Notes: generated by a model not told the origin, from the sequence alone. A DNA stretch of 64,000 nt from Megascapheus bottae (GCA_024803745.1 JANJXV010000013.1:31600001-31664000); one strand, 5' to 3'. Positions 23,011 to 33,874 are shown, numbered from the stretch's first letter. Numbers and translations are program-made.

Positions 23011-23976
23011 GATAATTTGTTTTCTAATAACAACAGATGCTGGTGGGGATGTGGCCAGGAGGGATCACTACTACACTGTTGGTGGGAGTGCAAACTCGTT
23101 CAACCACTATGGAAAGCAGTATGGCAGTTCCTCAAAAGACTAAACATAGTGCTCTCTATGAACCCTCAGTTCTTCTCCTTGGCATTTATCCAAATGTCCA
23201 GAAAGAAGGAAATACTAAAGCCACTAGCACAGTGCTGTTCATTTTAGCTCTATTTACCCTAGCAAAGATATGGAACCAATCCAGATACCCCTCAGTAGAT
23301 GATTGGATCAAAAAGATGTGGTACTTATATACAAAGGAATTCTATGCTGCCATTAGAAAGAATGGCATTGACCCATTTGTAAGGAAATGGAAAGATTTAG
23401 AAATCATCATATTAAGTGAAGTAAGCCAGACCCAAAGGAACATAGGCTCAATGATTTTCCTCATTTGTAATAATTAGTACAGATCTAGGACTCTCCTAGC
23501 AGAAGATTACAATAGCTCAAAACCTAGGCACATAAGGTCATTTAGTATGAGACTAAATTAAAAGATCTCTAGGATATGGAAACAAGAGCTTTATCTTACG
23601 TGATTGTTGTTGTTAATGTTATTTCTCTTCTCATTTTGGCTCTTATGGTTAATCTCGCATTGTTACATTATCTGACTTTGTTACCTGGTATATTGTATAT
23701 ACGTTTATTTGTTTATTTGAAATAGGAAGGGAAGGGGGGGGACAGAATGATTGAGAGGAAGTGAGGGAGGGAAATGGGGACAAAAACATGAGAAGGGGTA
23801 TCAATGTGTGAGAAGTAATGCACCCATGCCTGGTGTAACTGCAGCCTCTCTATAGATTACCCTGGCAATAAAAATTCATCTACTATCTGATGAATGTAAC
23901 TTTAACCCCTCTATACATTACTCCAACAATAAAAACATTAAAAAATAAATTTAAATTAAAAATGATAATTTGTTTT
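23011..23976 (+). mobile_element. L1 LINE (family 1), 5'-truncated, with TSD
   Basis: About 940 bp holding the last ~450 bp of ORF2 and a full 3' UTR with purine-rich tract. The 13 bases 'gataatttgtttt' stand at both ends (23011-23023, 23964-23976). The tail is an A-rich stretch after 'caataaaaa'. It interrupts an older L2-like repeat. Confidence 0.93.
23024..23477 (+). pseudogene. L1 ORF2 C-terminal remnant
   Basis: The translation begins in the cysteine-rich C-terminal domain (NNNRCWWGCGQEGSLLHCWW), continues to LKRLNI, then needs a one-base frame change near 23155 to resume as LLGIYPN, KIWNQSRYPSVDDWIKKMWY and FVRKWKDLE, ending in NN and a stop at 23475-23477. In L1 this region follows the reverse transcriptase and supports RNA binding. 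No endonuclease or RT is present, so the fragment is non-functional. Confidence 0.9.
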
Positions 23977-24310
23977 TTACATCAAACAATGAAGTTGCTG
24001 TTACTGAGTTGAAGATGATGTGAGGGACAGATTTAAGAAGACATGTCTATAAAGCATAGTGAAATTTGTTTGGTGACATGTTGATTTGTCTGCCTATTTT
24101 CCTAGGGATGTCAAATAAGATGTTGGTAAGTGGAATTAAAAATTCATAGATGAGGTCGGTCAGGACTGGAAAACAAAATGGCAATAGTCATCACTAGCTC
24201 AATGGTACGTACAAAACCAAGACACAGGATGGGCTAACCCGCCCAGTCAGCACTGATAAAAAGGGAGATCTGAGAACTGAGCCTTGAGCTCGGGAGATGA
24301 GGAGACTCAA
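23977..24310 (+). mobile_element. Ancient L2-like repeat, right part
   Basis: 'tgaagttgctgttactgagt' and 'gaactgagccttgagctcgg' then 'gagatgaggaga' continue the phrases expected after the left part (remembered: ggaccaaggactgagccctgg). Diverged. Confidence 0.45.
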
Positions 24311-24615
24311 AAAAAAAAAATATTGAGAAGAAGAAATGTCCTCTAAAGCAAAATAAAAAGCAAGGCAGAGATGTTTTGGAAGCCTGAGTGTGTGTTAAAA
24401 AGGAGAAAGAGATCAACTGTGTCCTTCTGTCACCAAGCAAGATGGAGAATGGGAGTCCAGCATTGGTTTTTGCCATATGGAAGAAGACACTGGTAATCTT
24501 GGGAAGAGCTGTGGTGGAAACAGAAATACCTTTGGAATGGCTTCAAGGGAAAACAGAAGGGAGGAATTGCTACAGAATATGGGAACCATTTTTAATGCTT
24601 GAGAAATTATACTTT
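24311..24615. other. Unrecognised unique sequence
   Basis: Contains an A run and nothing else recognised. The 87-residue frame at 24388-24651 shows no domain. Confidence 0.4.
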
Positions 24616-24628
24616 AAACAGTGGAAGA

Positions 24629-24819
24629 GGGGGGCCAGGAGTTTGGCCTAGTAGCATGCATTAAGACCTGGGTTGGATTCCTCGGTACCACATACATAGA
24701 AAAAAGCCGGAAGTGGTGCTGAGGCTCAAGTGATAGAGCTCTAGCCTTGAGAAAGTCCAAGGACAGTGCTCAGACCCTGAGCTCAAGCCCAGGACTGGCA
24801 AAAAACAAAACAAAACAAA
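24629..24819 (+). mobile_element. Type A SINE, left unit shortened
   Basis: 'ggccaggagtttggcctagt' followed directly by 'agcatgcattaagacctggg': some 20 bases of the left unit are missing. Complete right unit and CAAAA tail. 'aaacagtgg' flanks it at 24616-24624 and 24820-24828. Confidence 0.95.
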
Positions 24820-24828
24820 AAACAGTGG

Positions 24829-25199
24829 GAAAAGAAATAGATGGTAATTAGAGCAGCTTATGTCAAAAGATCATTTTGGACAATTATTAAGCCATAATTA
24901 TGTGATGATGAGCATGATCTATTTGAGAGAAAAGCTGAAAACACAGAAATGTAAATGTATAAAAGTTGGAGTAAAGAATGAGTATACCAAAGGGATGGAA
25001 ATAGTGATACTTCATAGATTAGAGGAGCTGGAATGGTAGGATCTCAAAATGGTTCCTGATACTGGATCAGAAAAATGATACCTTTTATTTTAAAATAAAT
25101 AATACCTCGGGGCAATGGCATTCCTCAAATGTTGAAATCATGCAGTTGAAATCATGACCAAGTGTAAATAGCCACCAATAGTGTTAAGAACATACAGGA
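24829..25199. other. Unrecognised unique sequence
   Basis: No gene or repeat recognised. Confidence 0.4.
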
Positions 25200-25385
25200 A
25201 AAGAGCTGGGGATTGGTGGTGCAAAACTGTAGTTCCAGTTACTTGGAGGCAGAGATCAGCTCTCTGTCCATCACCAGCACAGGCAGAAAACATCAGGCCC
25301 TAAGTAACAAAACAACTAAAATAAAAACTGGTTGAAAGTGTGGCTCAAGTGGTGGAACACCTGCAAGAGAAGACAGAAAGACAGA
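25200..25385 (+). mobile_element. B1-tRNA composite SINE (beaver-like B1-dID layout)
   Basis: B1-like head ('gctggggattggtggtgcaa', 'ggaggcagagatcagc') joined to 'gtgtggctcaagtggtggaa' and 'cacctgcaag'. The tail passes straight into the GGAA tract. It differs from the type B copies by the junction 'caactaaaataaaaac'. Confidence 0.75.
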
Positions 25386-25515
25386 GAGGAAGGAAGGAAA
25401 GAAAGGGAGGAAGGAAGGAAGGAAGGAAGGAAGGAAGGAAGGAAGGAAGGAAGGAAGGAAGGAAGGAAGGAAGGAAGGAAGCAGGGAAGGAAGGAAGGAA
25501 GGAGAGGAGAGGAGC
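25386..25515. repeat. (GGAA)n microsatellite
   Basis: More than 25 GGAA units, pure over about 80 bp, with flanking gaga variants. All-purine plus strand. It translates to runs of KEGR or FLPS that mimic open frames. Confidence 0.98.
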
Positions 25516-25665
25516 GTACATGTCAGAAATGGATTACTGAGTGAGCTCAAGTTTTGGTTCTCCAAATGAGAGCAAAGAAACATGAGACCACAGTGCTTTT
25601 TTTTTTCTCCTCTGAGAATGTGACCTTTCGATTCAGAAAATATCTTAAGAGTAAGCAAACCTGGC

Positions 25666-25815
25666 ATATTGCATATGTATATATATATATATACATATAA
25701 ACGTATATAACATATATGTATATAACGTAACATATAAACGTATATAACATATATACGTAACGTACATAATGTATATAACGTAACATATAAATGTATATAA
25801 CATATATAAACGTAT
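25666..25815. repeat. AT-rich minisatellite with TA core
   Basis: TA repeat followed by three related units starting at 25694, 25731 and 25784 (catataaacg, catataaacg, catataaatg), each with 'gtatataacatatat'. Spacing is 37 and 53 bp. Strongly self-complementary. Runs directly into an L1 3' UTR. Confidence 0.9.
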
Positions 25816-25985
25816 TTGAAATAGGGAAAAGAAGGGGAGAAACAAGATAATTGGGTGGAGGTGGGGGGAGGGAAAGCGGAAGCAAAACATTGTTCAAGAA
25901 GGAATTCACCTCGTATGTGAAGAATGAATGTAACTATAACCCCTCTCTACATCTCCCTCCCAATAAAATACAATGAAAAAAAAAG
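25812..25985 (+). mobile_element. L1 3' end (family 1 variant)
   Basis: 'gtatttgaaatagggaaaag', a G-rich purine tract, 'gaaggaattcacct', 'aatgtaactataacccctct' and 'ccaataaaatacaatg' with an A tail. Confidence 0.85.
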
Positions 25986-26004
25986 TAAGACCCTGAATTC
26001 TTTT

Positions 26005-26149
26005 TTTTTTTTTTTTTTTTTTTTGCCAGTCCTGGGCTAGAGCACCACATCTGGCTTTTTTTTCTTTTGTATGTGGTACCAAGGAATCGAACCCAGGTCT
26101 TCATGCATGCAAGGCAAGCACTTTAACCACTAGGCCAAACTCCCAGCCC
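26005..26149 (-). mobile_element. Type A SINE with internal deletion
   Basis: T run, 'gccagtcctgggct' then directly 'agagcaccacatctggc': about 70 bases of the right unit, with its promoter boxes, are missing. The left unit is intact. A 16-base duplication 'gaccctgaattctttt' flanks it (25989-26004, 26150-26165). Confidence 0.95.
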
Positions 26150-26165
26150 GACCCTGAATTCTTTT

Positions 26166-26374
26166 ATGCTTCCATTTTTCTCTCCTGCAGAAGGAATCTA
26201 GGAATACTCATTCTCTTGACTTGGAATGCTGATTTTTAAGTTGTCCCAGAGGCTAAGCAGGAAAAGTCATTTAATGCAACAGCTCTGCAAGTGAAAGTTG
26301 TTTTCTGGAGGAGGTGTCTCAAATAGTAAAGAAATGGGGGGAGGGTTCCAAAGACTCCCTGGGTAAAGAAAACT
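26166..26374. other. Unrecognised unique sequence
   Basis: Nothing recognised. Confidence 0.35.
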
Positions 26375-26413
26375 CCCTCCCCCCTCCCTCTCTCTCTTTC
26401 TCTCTCCCTCTCG
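26375..26413. repeat. CT-rich tract
   Basis: Imperfect ccctccc / ctctctc run. Confidence 0.9.
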
Positions 26414-26519
26414 ATTCTGTATACAATAAGTTCTTGAGTCAGAAGGGAAGGTGGAGTGGTAATACAGGATCAGAGATCAGGAGTCAAACAGCAATTAAGG
26501 GAACAAAGGTCAGCTAGAT

Positions 26520-26680
26520 GATAATTACAGGCAGTTAGGGAGGGAATTAAAGCTAGAGAGGTGCTAATTACCCAGACCATTTAGACAAGGGCGGTGCTTT
26601 GCTGAGACAAAAAGGAGGGCTGATTACCTGCTAAAAATAAAGGCTGCCCCTCCAAGCCAAGGCTCACAAGTCTGGCACAG
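26520..26680. promoter_or_regulatory. Candidate regulatory element (motif cluster)
   Basis: Within 160 bp: TAATTACC (26565), GATTACC (26622), AATTAAAG (26545) and a consensus MEF2-type CTAAAAATAA (26631-26640), in unique, relatively GC-richer DNA. Motif presence is seen; any function is inferred. Confidence 0.25.
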
Positions 26681-27589
26681 TCCCAGGCATTAGAGATGTT
26701 GTGTGCTCCAGCATAACCTCCTCAGCCTCTTGAGTGGGCGACCCTGCCTCCACCTCCATGTCCTGACACTGGATCTGGTCTATGAATCACACCAGCTTTG
26801 TAGGAGGTGGTGGAGTGTTAGGGTTTGAGGATGAAGCATAAAAGAAAAAAAAAATCTAAGCATCTGTCAATCAGTCAGTCAGTAATTCCAGAGGTTGGCT
26901 GTGTCCTGCAGAAAGATGCCAGTCAAGAAGGCCAGAAGGAATGAAGATCGGACACACTTTGTTTTCCATGTCAGCAGTGTGGAGGAGGTTGCAGCTGTAG
27001 GCTGACTTTTGTTTGCATGAAATCACTTTATTGACTAGCTGAGCTCTGTAGCAAAAGTAAGAAGGTTGGCCTAGCTTTTCCAGTGACTGGCACAGTGTCC
27101 TTTATTTCTCCTATCACTTTGAGAGATCACTATTGCCAATTGGAAGCTGTGAGAGAGGTGAAAAGATGTGGGAAAGAGGGCAGAAAGAACACGCTCAGAG
27201 CATGTTCTTGCTCAGTTAGCGTTCTCTGCCTCTATCGTGCTTGTGTTCACTGAAACACTTCCCAGGCCATCTGCATTCCGCCTTGTTGGCCACAGATAGT
27301 CTACATGGAACACTTTCTGATTGACAATGTATGAAAACCTTTTAATTATGAAGCTTGCGTCAGAAGCATTAACTCCTCTGTAGGTTTTCATTTTTTGTAG
27401 CATGCTTAATATTCAAACAATTTGTCAGTAGGTAGAGGGCCACAATATTTCATTTTGTTTGTTTGGACTTTTATTCAAGACATGACTTCTAACCACCTGA
27501 CAAACAGAGGCATAGGGATCAAGTGACTGGGCTAGGATTGAGTGAAAATAATGAGAACCCAAATGTCTGGGCAATATCACTGAGCATTT
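26681..27589. other. Unrecognised unique sequence
   Basis: No gene or repeat recognised; local GC is higher than in the AT-rich stretches near 5-7 kb. Confidence 0.4.
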
Positions 27590-27745
27590 GAGCATCATAT
27601 GTAGTACCAGCTTCTGAGGTTACAGAGATGAGTGGTATTTCTGCCCTCAAGAACTTGATAGTGGGAAACTCATGATAAGAGGCACACACAGAGACAGTGG
27701 TTAGGATAAATACCAAAATGTGATAGGAAACAATACTTGCAGTTC
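27590..27745 (+). mobile_element. L2-like remnant
   Basis: 'gaggttacagagatgagtgg', 'ctgccctcaagaacttgata' and 'aaaatgtgataggaaaca' appear in L2-type order. Confidence 0.5.
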
Positions 27746-27957
27746 CAACCATGGTTACTCTCAGCTGGAATGGCCAAGAGAAGGGACATGTGCTGAGAGA
27801 TTAAACTAAGAATAAGGCTAAAGACTGACTTGATAAAATGACACAGGATGAAGGCAAACTAAAAATAGAACTTTCTGATTGAAGTCAGATTGCGAACCAG
27901 GTGAGTTGTTAATGACAGTGGTAGAAGGGGGTTGAGATCATTGTCAAATGCTCTCTC
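27746..27957. other. Unrecognised unique sequence
   Basis: Nothing recognised. Confidence 0.35.
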
Positions 27958-28018
27958 TACACATATGCACAAGCACACACAGACACACACACACACCCAC
28001 ACAACACACAGACAGACA
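27958..28018. repeat. CA-rich microsatellite
   Basis: Imperfect CACA/CAGA run. Confidence 0.9.
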
Positions 28019-28324
28019 ATTCAGAAGTGGCCCCCAAGGTTTCTTTGTAGTAATATGACCAATAAATGAACTCTTCCACAAGGACTCTTGGTTTACTCAG
28101 AAACACAATACTTGCATTGTGAACTGGTGATCTCTGAAGATCCATAGGCCTTGTGTTTAAGTTTTATGAGGGTGCATCCTAAGATTCTAAACTGCCAAAG
28201 GCCAGAACTTTGATGTCTTTCCTTCCTATTCTTAGTACATTTGATGAGCATCCATACATCTATGTGTTTTCCTATTACTAACAACTCATTCAAAGTGGCA
28301 GAAGGTTTCATAAGGATATGTATC
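28019..28324. other. Unrecognised unique sequence
   Basis: Nothing recognised. Confidence 0.35.
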
Positions 28325-28515
28325 AGTGGGCGCGAACAAGCTTTGGAGTCATATTGCTTGTATCCAAATCCAAGCTCTGTTGGAGTTTGTGCAAGCTCTT
28401 AATTTCTCTGAGTCTCACTTTATGTATTGTATGGAGATACTGATCTTACCATCACAACTGGTTTTCATCTTGAATATTAGCAAGTAGGAATTCGCAAACT
28501 GTATTAGCTAACATT
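28325..28515 (+). mobile_element. MIR remnant
   Basis: 'aagctttggagtcatattgc', 'tatccaaatccaagctctgt' (tRNA-like B box), 'gtgcaagctcttaatttctc' and 'tgagtctcactttatg' follow the MIR order (remembered: gggcaagttacttaacctct). Confidence 0.75.
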
Positions 28516-29129
28516 AGTCTTCTTAGATGATCTACCTCTCAGCAGCCAACCATCTCATTGGTTCCTCAAGGGCAAATGAAAGCTGTTTTTAAGATGATGA
28601 GCTTCAAATAGCAGGGACACACTGTTAACTTAAGGGTAATATTTCGAAAGGTAATGGAGGTGTGGCTGGGCAGGCAGTAAAGAGAACTGCTGAATCTAAT
28701 GTACACTGATTATATATTGCTTCTGCAAAAAATATTAAAATGAGAACATGAAGATTTACAACTGAGAAAAAGCAGCACATAAACATTTAAACAGCTGCCT
28801 TTGCCTTTTTCCAGCTGGGATAAATCTATAGCTACAGGCCAGAGTATGATATCAATGTTATAATATAAAGATACTACATTTTAAAAAACATTTTTACTGG
28901 TATAATTGACATATATTCAAGTTGCCCAAATCTCATGTGTATACACAAACTCATACTCAGAGTTATATGGTTCTCTTATAATATTTTAAACAACCCTGCA
29001 TCTGAATATAGTTACAGTGACATTTGGAGCAAATATATCCACTTGGAATTTTTATTATTGGGTTTTTAAAAAATTCAATCAATAGCAGAACATGTTCAGA
29101 GCTTGGCAAGGAAGAAAGCTTACACTTAA
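28516..29129. other. Unrecognised AT-rich sequence
   Basis: No gene or repeat recognised. Confidence 0.4.
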
Positions 29130-29310
29130 TGAATAACTATTATGTGCTAAACACTGTCCATATTTTCTTTCATTTAACACCTGTCACAATCCTATAATTT
29201 ATATACTAACACTCATTTCCAATTGAGAAAACTTATGGTGCTTAACCTACATAATCTGTCCCTCAAACACAGACTATATTGTGGTTCGAAATTAAACCTA
29301 GAAGCAACTT
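29130..29310 (-). mobile_element. MIR remnant
   Basis: 'actattatgtgctaaacact', 'tcatttaacacctgtcacaa' and 'ccaattgagaaaactta' in reverse-MIR order. Confidence 0.65.
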
Positions 29311-29719
29311 ACTTCAAATAACCATGATTAGTTTTTCTTAGCTTCCATTGTAATTTACAAAAACTTAACTCATCTTTTATTGTGGAAACACCCAATTTAA
29401 TTTCTTACATGTTTCTGAGAAAACCTTTTTTTGTGTCCAGCCCTGCTGTGGGTACTAAGGAAGAAGGCACCAGATACCAAATCTAAGTACTATTTTCAAA
29501 TTACTTTGAACATTGAGCCCCAATTGGTAATGAGAGTTGTTAGAATGTAGTCATGTCAAATCTGCCTAATACTCTTGGGACTCTTTGGAGGGAGTATTGG
29601 TATCATTATATTAATACCTAATATAAAATGTCATGAAGGGGCATTTTAGAACCTAGTGGACAATTCAGTAGATACAGAGGAAAGGCAAAAAGAATGAGGG
29701 AAAAACTGTGAGAAGAGAG
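29311..29719. other. Unrecognised unique sequence
   Basis: Nothing recognised. Confidence 0.35.
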
Positions 29720-29752
29720 AGAATGAGAAAGAGAGAGAGAGAGAGAGAGAAA
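29720..29752. repeat. (GA)n microsatellite
   Basis: Short GA run with one AAAG interruption. Confidence 0.93.
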
Positions 29753-30353
29753 CTGTGGGTAACACAAAGACAGAGAAAATTGTTGCCAAATACTGGCCCG
29801 AATAGTTTGTCAGGGTCTACCTGAAGGAAATATTTCTCCTTTCCAGCATTCATTCCTTTGTAGCTGGTTGGTCGTGGGGTCTTCATCAATCTGCGAGGTC
29901 TAAGACACTATTAATTAGCAAAGTCACATCAAGATCTCAAGAAGGAGATAAGATAGTGAGGTGGGAAAATGAGATATTCATGATAGGGTCACTGAAAGAA
30001 GGGGACATGGGCAAGACCTCTTCTATAGCGCCTCTGCTGTACTCTATGGGACTCCAGCTTTTCTGTCATGAAATCTAAAAAATCTTCTGGAGCCTGAACT
30101 TCTATTTTGATTCTGTAGGAATGCAGAATTCCCTGATTCTAATGGTATTCAAAAAGAAACCCTTCACACTACACCACACACAGGCACACATACAGACACA
30201 CACACACAGCTACACAGCACCCTTTTTCTAATCAAATAAATTTGTTTCTATTACAAAGTAACATCTGTGTGTGTGAGCCTCTCATGTCATGTATATCTAC
30301 TTTGGAATACAGGAGTTCATGTATAGGCAACTGTATTGATTCAACACTCCTCC
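29753..30353. other. Unrecognised sequence with short CA tract
   Basis: A CA-rich stretch lies at 30170-30210; the rest is unrecognised. Confidence 0.4.
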
Positions 30354-30547
30354 CCCTTTTTTTGCCACTCCTGGGACTTAAACTCAGGGCCCGGACACTG
30401 TCTTTGGGCTTTCTCAAGGCTAGCACTCTACCACTTGAGCCACAGCACCACTTCTGGCTTTTTCTGTACATGTGGTACAGAGGAATCAAATCCAGAGCTT
30501 CATGCAGCCTAGGCAAGCCCTCTAATGCTAGGCCATGCTCCTATCCC
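30354..30547 (-). mobile_element. Type A SINE
   Basis: Both units in reverse: 'gccactcctgggacttaaac', 'tctaccacttgagccacagc', 'cagaggaatcaaatccagag', 'ctaggccatgctcctatccc'. Its antisense reading is the source of the SINE-derived open frames at this place. Confidence 0.93.
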
Positions 30548-30649
30548 TCACCCCCCTTTTAATTGATGAATGGTCACAATCTGGATCTTCCAAATAAGAA
30601 AGGTGGTCCAGGCAGACAGATCACAGGTCTCGGGGAACATGGCACACAT

Positions 30650-30790
30650 TCCACTCAGCAAACATTTATAGAGTACCATTATAGAGAACAGATCTTGTGT
30701 TAGGGATAAAATGGTGAATGTAAGAGTCGTTCCTCTTAGGCCTCAGTCTTATGAAGTGTGCAAATGAGTACAATTATAGGAACAATATAG
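30650..30790 (+). mobile_element. L2-like remnant
   Basis: 'agcaaacatttatagagtac', 'tgtgttagggataaaatggt' and 'gaatgtaagagtcgttcctc' follow the L2-type order. Confidence 0.5.
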
Positions 30791-31079
30791 GAAAGGGGCA
30801 TCATTTCACGTCTGTGCTTTTAGTTTTCACTTAACTCACTTTGGCAGCTATTTAGTTCCATGGTCTCTCAGTACAGACTAGGAATAATATTTAAAAAGAT
30901 GAATAGACTTTCACTGTAGTTGTTTTCTCTACCTGGGTTATTCAGATACTTCTCATACTTTAGGGATGCATCAAGAAGGTGCCAGCTCTAGCCATCCAAT
31001 ACTATCAGAATGCATGTATCTGGAGCTCTTACCAAATTTCTCATTAGCAAAGCATGCTTACTGTCTGTCTGGGAAACAA
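30791..31079. other. Unrecognised unique sequence
   Basis: Nothing recognised. Confidence 0.35.
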
Positions 31080-31525
31080 GAAGGGAAGGAATTTGAGTTG
31101 TAAAGTGACTGCAAAAAGATGTGTCCAAATCATAATGTCTAGCACTAATGAAAGGGACCTTATTTGAAAAAAAATCTGTGCAGATTAATTAAGGATCATG
31201 ACATGATCTCAATCTGGATTTAGAGTGAACTGGGATTTCAAAGACAGGCATCTGTATAAGAGGAAGGAAAGGCACCTTTGAGACATTGGTACAAGAGGAA
31301 GAAGGCCCCGTGACAATAAAGGCAGGGAGTAGAGAAAGGTTCCTATGAGCCAAGGAATGTCCAGCATTGCCCATTCTGAGCAGAAGCTGGAATGCGATGG
31401 ATTCTCCCTCACAAGGAACCACTCCACTGAACAGCTTAATTTTAGAGGTCTGACATCCAGAATTATGAGGGAATAAATGTCTGTTGTTTTCAGACACTGT
31501 GTGTTTATACTAGGAAATGAATTAG
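31080..31525 (+). mobile_element. MLT1-type LTR (ERVL-MaLR)
   Basis: Ordered landmarks of the MLT1 LTR: 'aagatgtgtccaaatcataa', 'aaagggaccttatttgaaaa', 'attaattaaggatcatgaca', 'gagccaaggaatgtccagca', 'cagaagctggaatg', 'gattctccctcacaagga', 'aattatgagggaataaatgt' and 'actaggaaatgaatta'. The polyadenylation signal AATAAA is retained at 31472-31477. No internal retroviral sequence follows, so it is a solo LTR. The family is known to be older than rodents. Confidence 0.82.
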
Positions 31526-32404
31526 AAAGTTAATGAGACTTTGCTAACATCAATCCCATTATAGAAGGCATGCCAGGAATTGGGATGGAAGCGTGCTGAT
31601 TCCCATAGAGAGTAACAAAATCAGGATGCAGTGTCAGCCCCAGAGTTTACACAAGGCAAGTCTGGGTTTTAGCTATTGGATAATGTTCAGACAACAGATC
31701 TAAGGAGATTTAGATTGAGTTCACGCATTAGAGAATTCAGAAAATAAAAGTTTGGCATTAGAAAAAAATCTTTTTTATTGTACAGGTGATATAGAAAATC
31801 ATCTTAAAACATATCTTAATTTCTTATATCTGTCATATGTACATGAGTGTCCTGATTTGAGTCTCTTTGCTATTTTGCCAATGAAAGAATCAAGGTGGTT
31901 ATCAGTATGTAAATGAACTAATCAAAGTATATATTATAATCAATTTATTCACTACATACATATATTGCAATTATGTGAATAAAATATGTCAATTTAAAAT
32001 GATGTATTTTCTCATTTATGTACCACCAAAGACTTTGTTTAAATTCTTCACAGGTACTTTTAGCATCACTATTATCATTACTATTAGAGATATTTTTAGT
32101 CAGGTAAAACAGTTTTTGGGTTCATAAGACTTTAAAAGTTCATTTCTAAAGAACATCATTTGTATTTCCTCTAGAGATAAGACACTCATTAAAGCCTTAA
32201 TGACGTGGAATTGGATACTTTATCTCAAGCATACAAAGAACAGGACATTTGAATTTTCATATACATACATGCAGACATAAACATATAGACAAATACACAT
32301 ATATACACACATATTTTTGATTTTCCTGATGTTTATACTCCATTGAATATTAAAATAACCTTCAAAATCTTGTTTACAGAGCTTAGTGTAAATTGAAAAG
32401 ACAA
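31526..32404. other. Unrecognised AT-rich sequence
   Basis: No gene or repeat recognised. Confidence 0.4.
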
Positions 32405-32475
32405 AGGCAAGAGAACATGAGCTCAAGGCTAGCCTGGTCTACAGAATGAGGATAAATTGGCTATGTTTCAAACAA
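32405..32475 (+). mobile_element. B1-type SINE fragment
   Basis: 'gagctcaaggctagcctggt' and 'ctacagaatgaggataaatt' match the middle of rodent B1 (remembered: gttcgaggccagcctggtct). Only about 70 bp are left. Confidence 0.7.
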
Positions 32476-33681
32476 AAATCTTATTTAAAAATTTATCTAA
32501 TATTTCCAATTATGGACTTGTACTCATAATTATTACTTTATAACCATTATAATTGGTAAATCTATATTGAATTTCTTAGTCTTTTTAAAATGAATTCTGC
32601 TAGATAACTTGCAATTATCCCAAGATAGCACCAGTATAGGTAGTTCTAAGAGAATTTACTTCTCACACATCCTTTCCTTTGTTGCTCAAAATGAAGAATT
32701 TGAAAGCTAGTCTATAATGTAAGTCATGTTGAAAGAACTATAAAGAGAACTCTTCTAAATATTTTTTTAGATTATCATCTCTAAGCAATTGTACCAAACA
32801 GTTGCCATTTAACAAAGCAGGTTAAGAATGTCATATATCATGATTATTTTTTGGTGGAAAAACATCTACTGAATATCATAGCAAAGACACTAACTCAACA
32901 CAGTAGTCTTACAATCTGAGTAATTTACGCAAGTGGTCAATATGATCTTTTCAGCATTTTAGGAGTCAGTAAATGTCATACTTGGTGCCTTTCAAAGACT
33001 GCAATGACATAGTAATGTTTTCCTCCTGAGAGTTTAGTTCAAGACCCACAGAGATCAGTTGCTAGTAGGCCTTAGAGATTTAGTGTCATTGAATCTTTAG
33101 AGCAAGTGGGCCATGGTTTATGTTGCAAATATTAAAGGAAGATCTTCATAGAGAAGTAGGGGAATGAGATTGCTAGCAGAGGGAAACAAAGAGAAGAAAG
33201 CGTTATGTAGATCTTGAGAAGAGTTGTATTCTCTACTTGCAGTCTCTACATAGCACAGATGTGTGTCAATTCCTGCCATCTTGGGGTTCATGGAAGTTTC
33301 TCCTGATAATCTACCACTAAATCATCTTAAATTCAAGTCAAAGAACCTTTATTAGAATTACCTACAACTAACCATTTGCTTCTCTCCCAAGGCTGAATTT
33401 TATCTGATAAATAGGAATACCATTACTTTTTTTCTTCTTCACACCTAGCATAAAGATCAGATCAGTTAGGATATAGGACCATATTTAGGAAAGTCTACAT
33501 ATAAATTACCTTATAAAATATGCAGAAATCATTCAAGTCTTACATGTCCATAATTAATTCAAGCTGATCCTTAAAATAATAGCACATTTTGGGCAAGTTG
33601 AGGAAGTCTCTCTGAAGCCAAAAATCAAGCCCATAAAGCAATCCTGCTATTTCATGAAACTTGGTTTCTGATTGACATTTC
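32476..33681. other. Unrecognised AT-rich sequence
   Basis: No gene or repeat recognised over 1.2 kb. Confidence 0.4.
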
Positions 33682-33874
33682 TTTTTTTGCCAATTCTGGG
33701 CCTTGAAATCAGGGCCTGAGCACTGCTTTTGGTCTTTCTCAAGGATAGAGCTCTACCACTTGAGCCATAGCACCACTTCCAGCTTTTTTCTATGTATATG
33801 GTATCGAGGAATCGAATCCGGGTCTTCATGAATACTAGGCAAGCACTCTACCACTAGGCCAAACTACCGGCCCC
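33682..33874 (-). mobile_element. Type A SINE
   Basis: Complete in reverse, 'gccaattctgggccttgaaa' to 'ccaaactaccggcccc'. Imperfect flanking repeats 'ctgattgacattt' and 'ctaactgacctgttt'. Confidence 0.93.

Noticed and set aside
25694..25815. Regularly spaced repeats resembling an array
   Set aside because: Units and spacers are AT-rich and related to each other, as in a minisatellite; a CRISPR array is not expected in mammalian DNA.
25293..25909. Frames of 146 and 120 codons on the minus strand
   Set aside because: GGAA array and AT minisatellite read in frame; composition is FLPS and YIY runs only.
26625..26650. TATA-like aaaaataaagg as a promoter
   Set aside because: No downstream exon, CpG island or start region supports it; the same bases fit a MEF2-type word.
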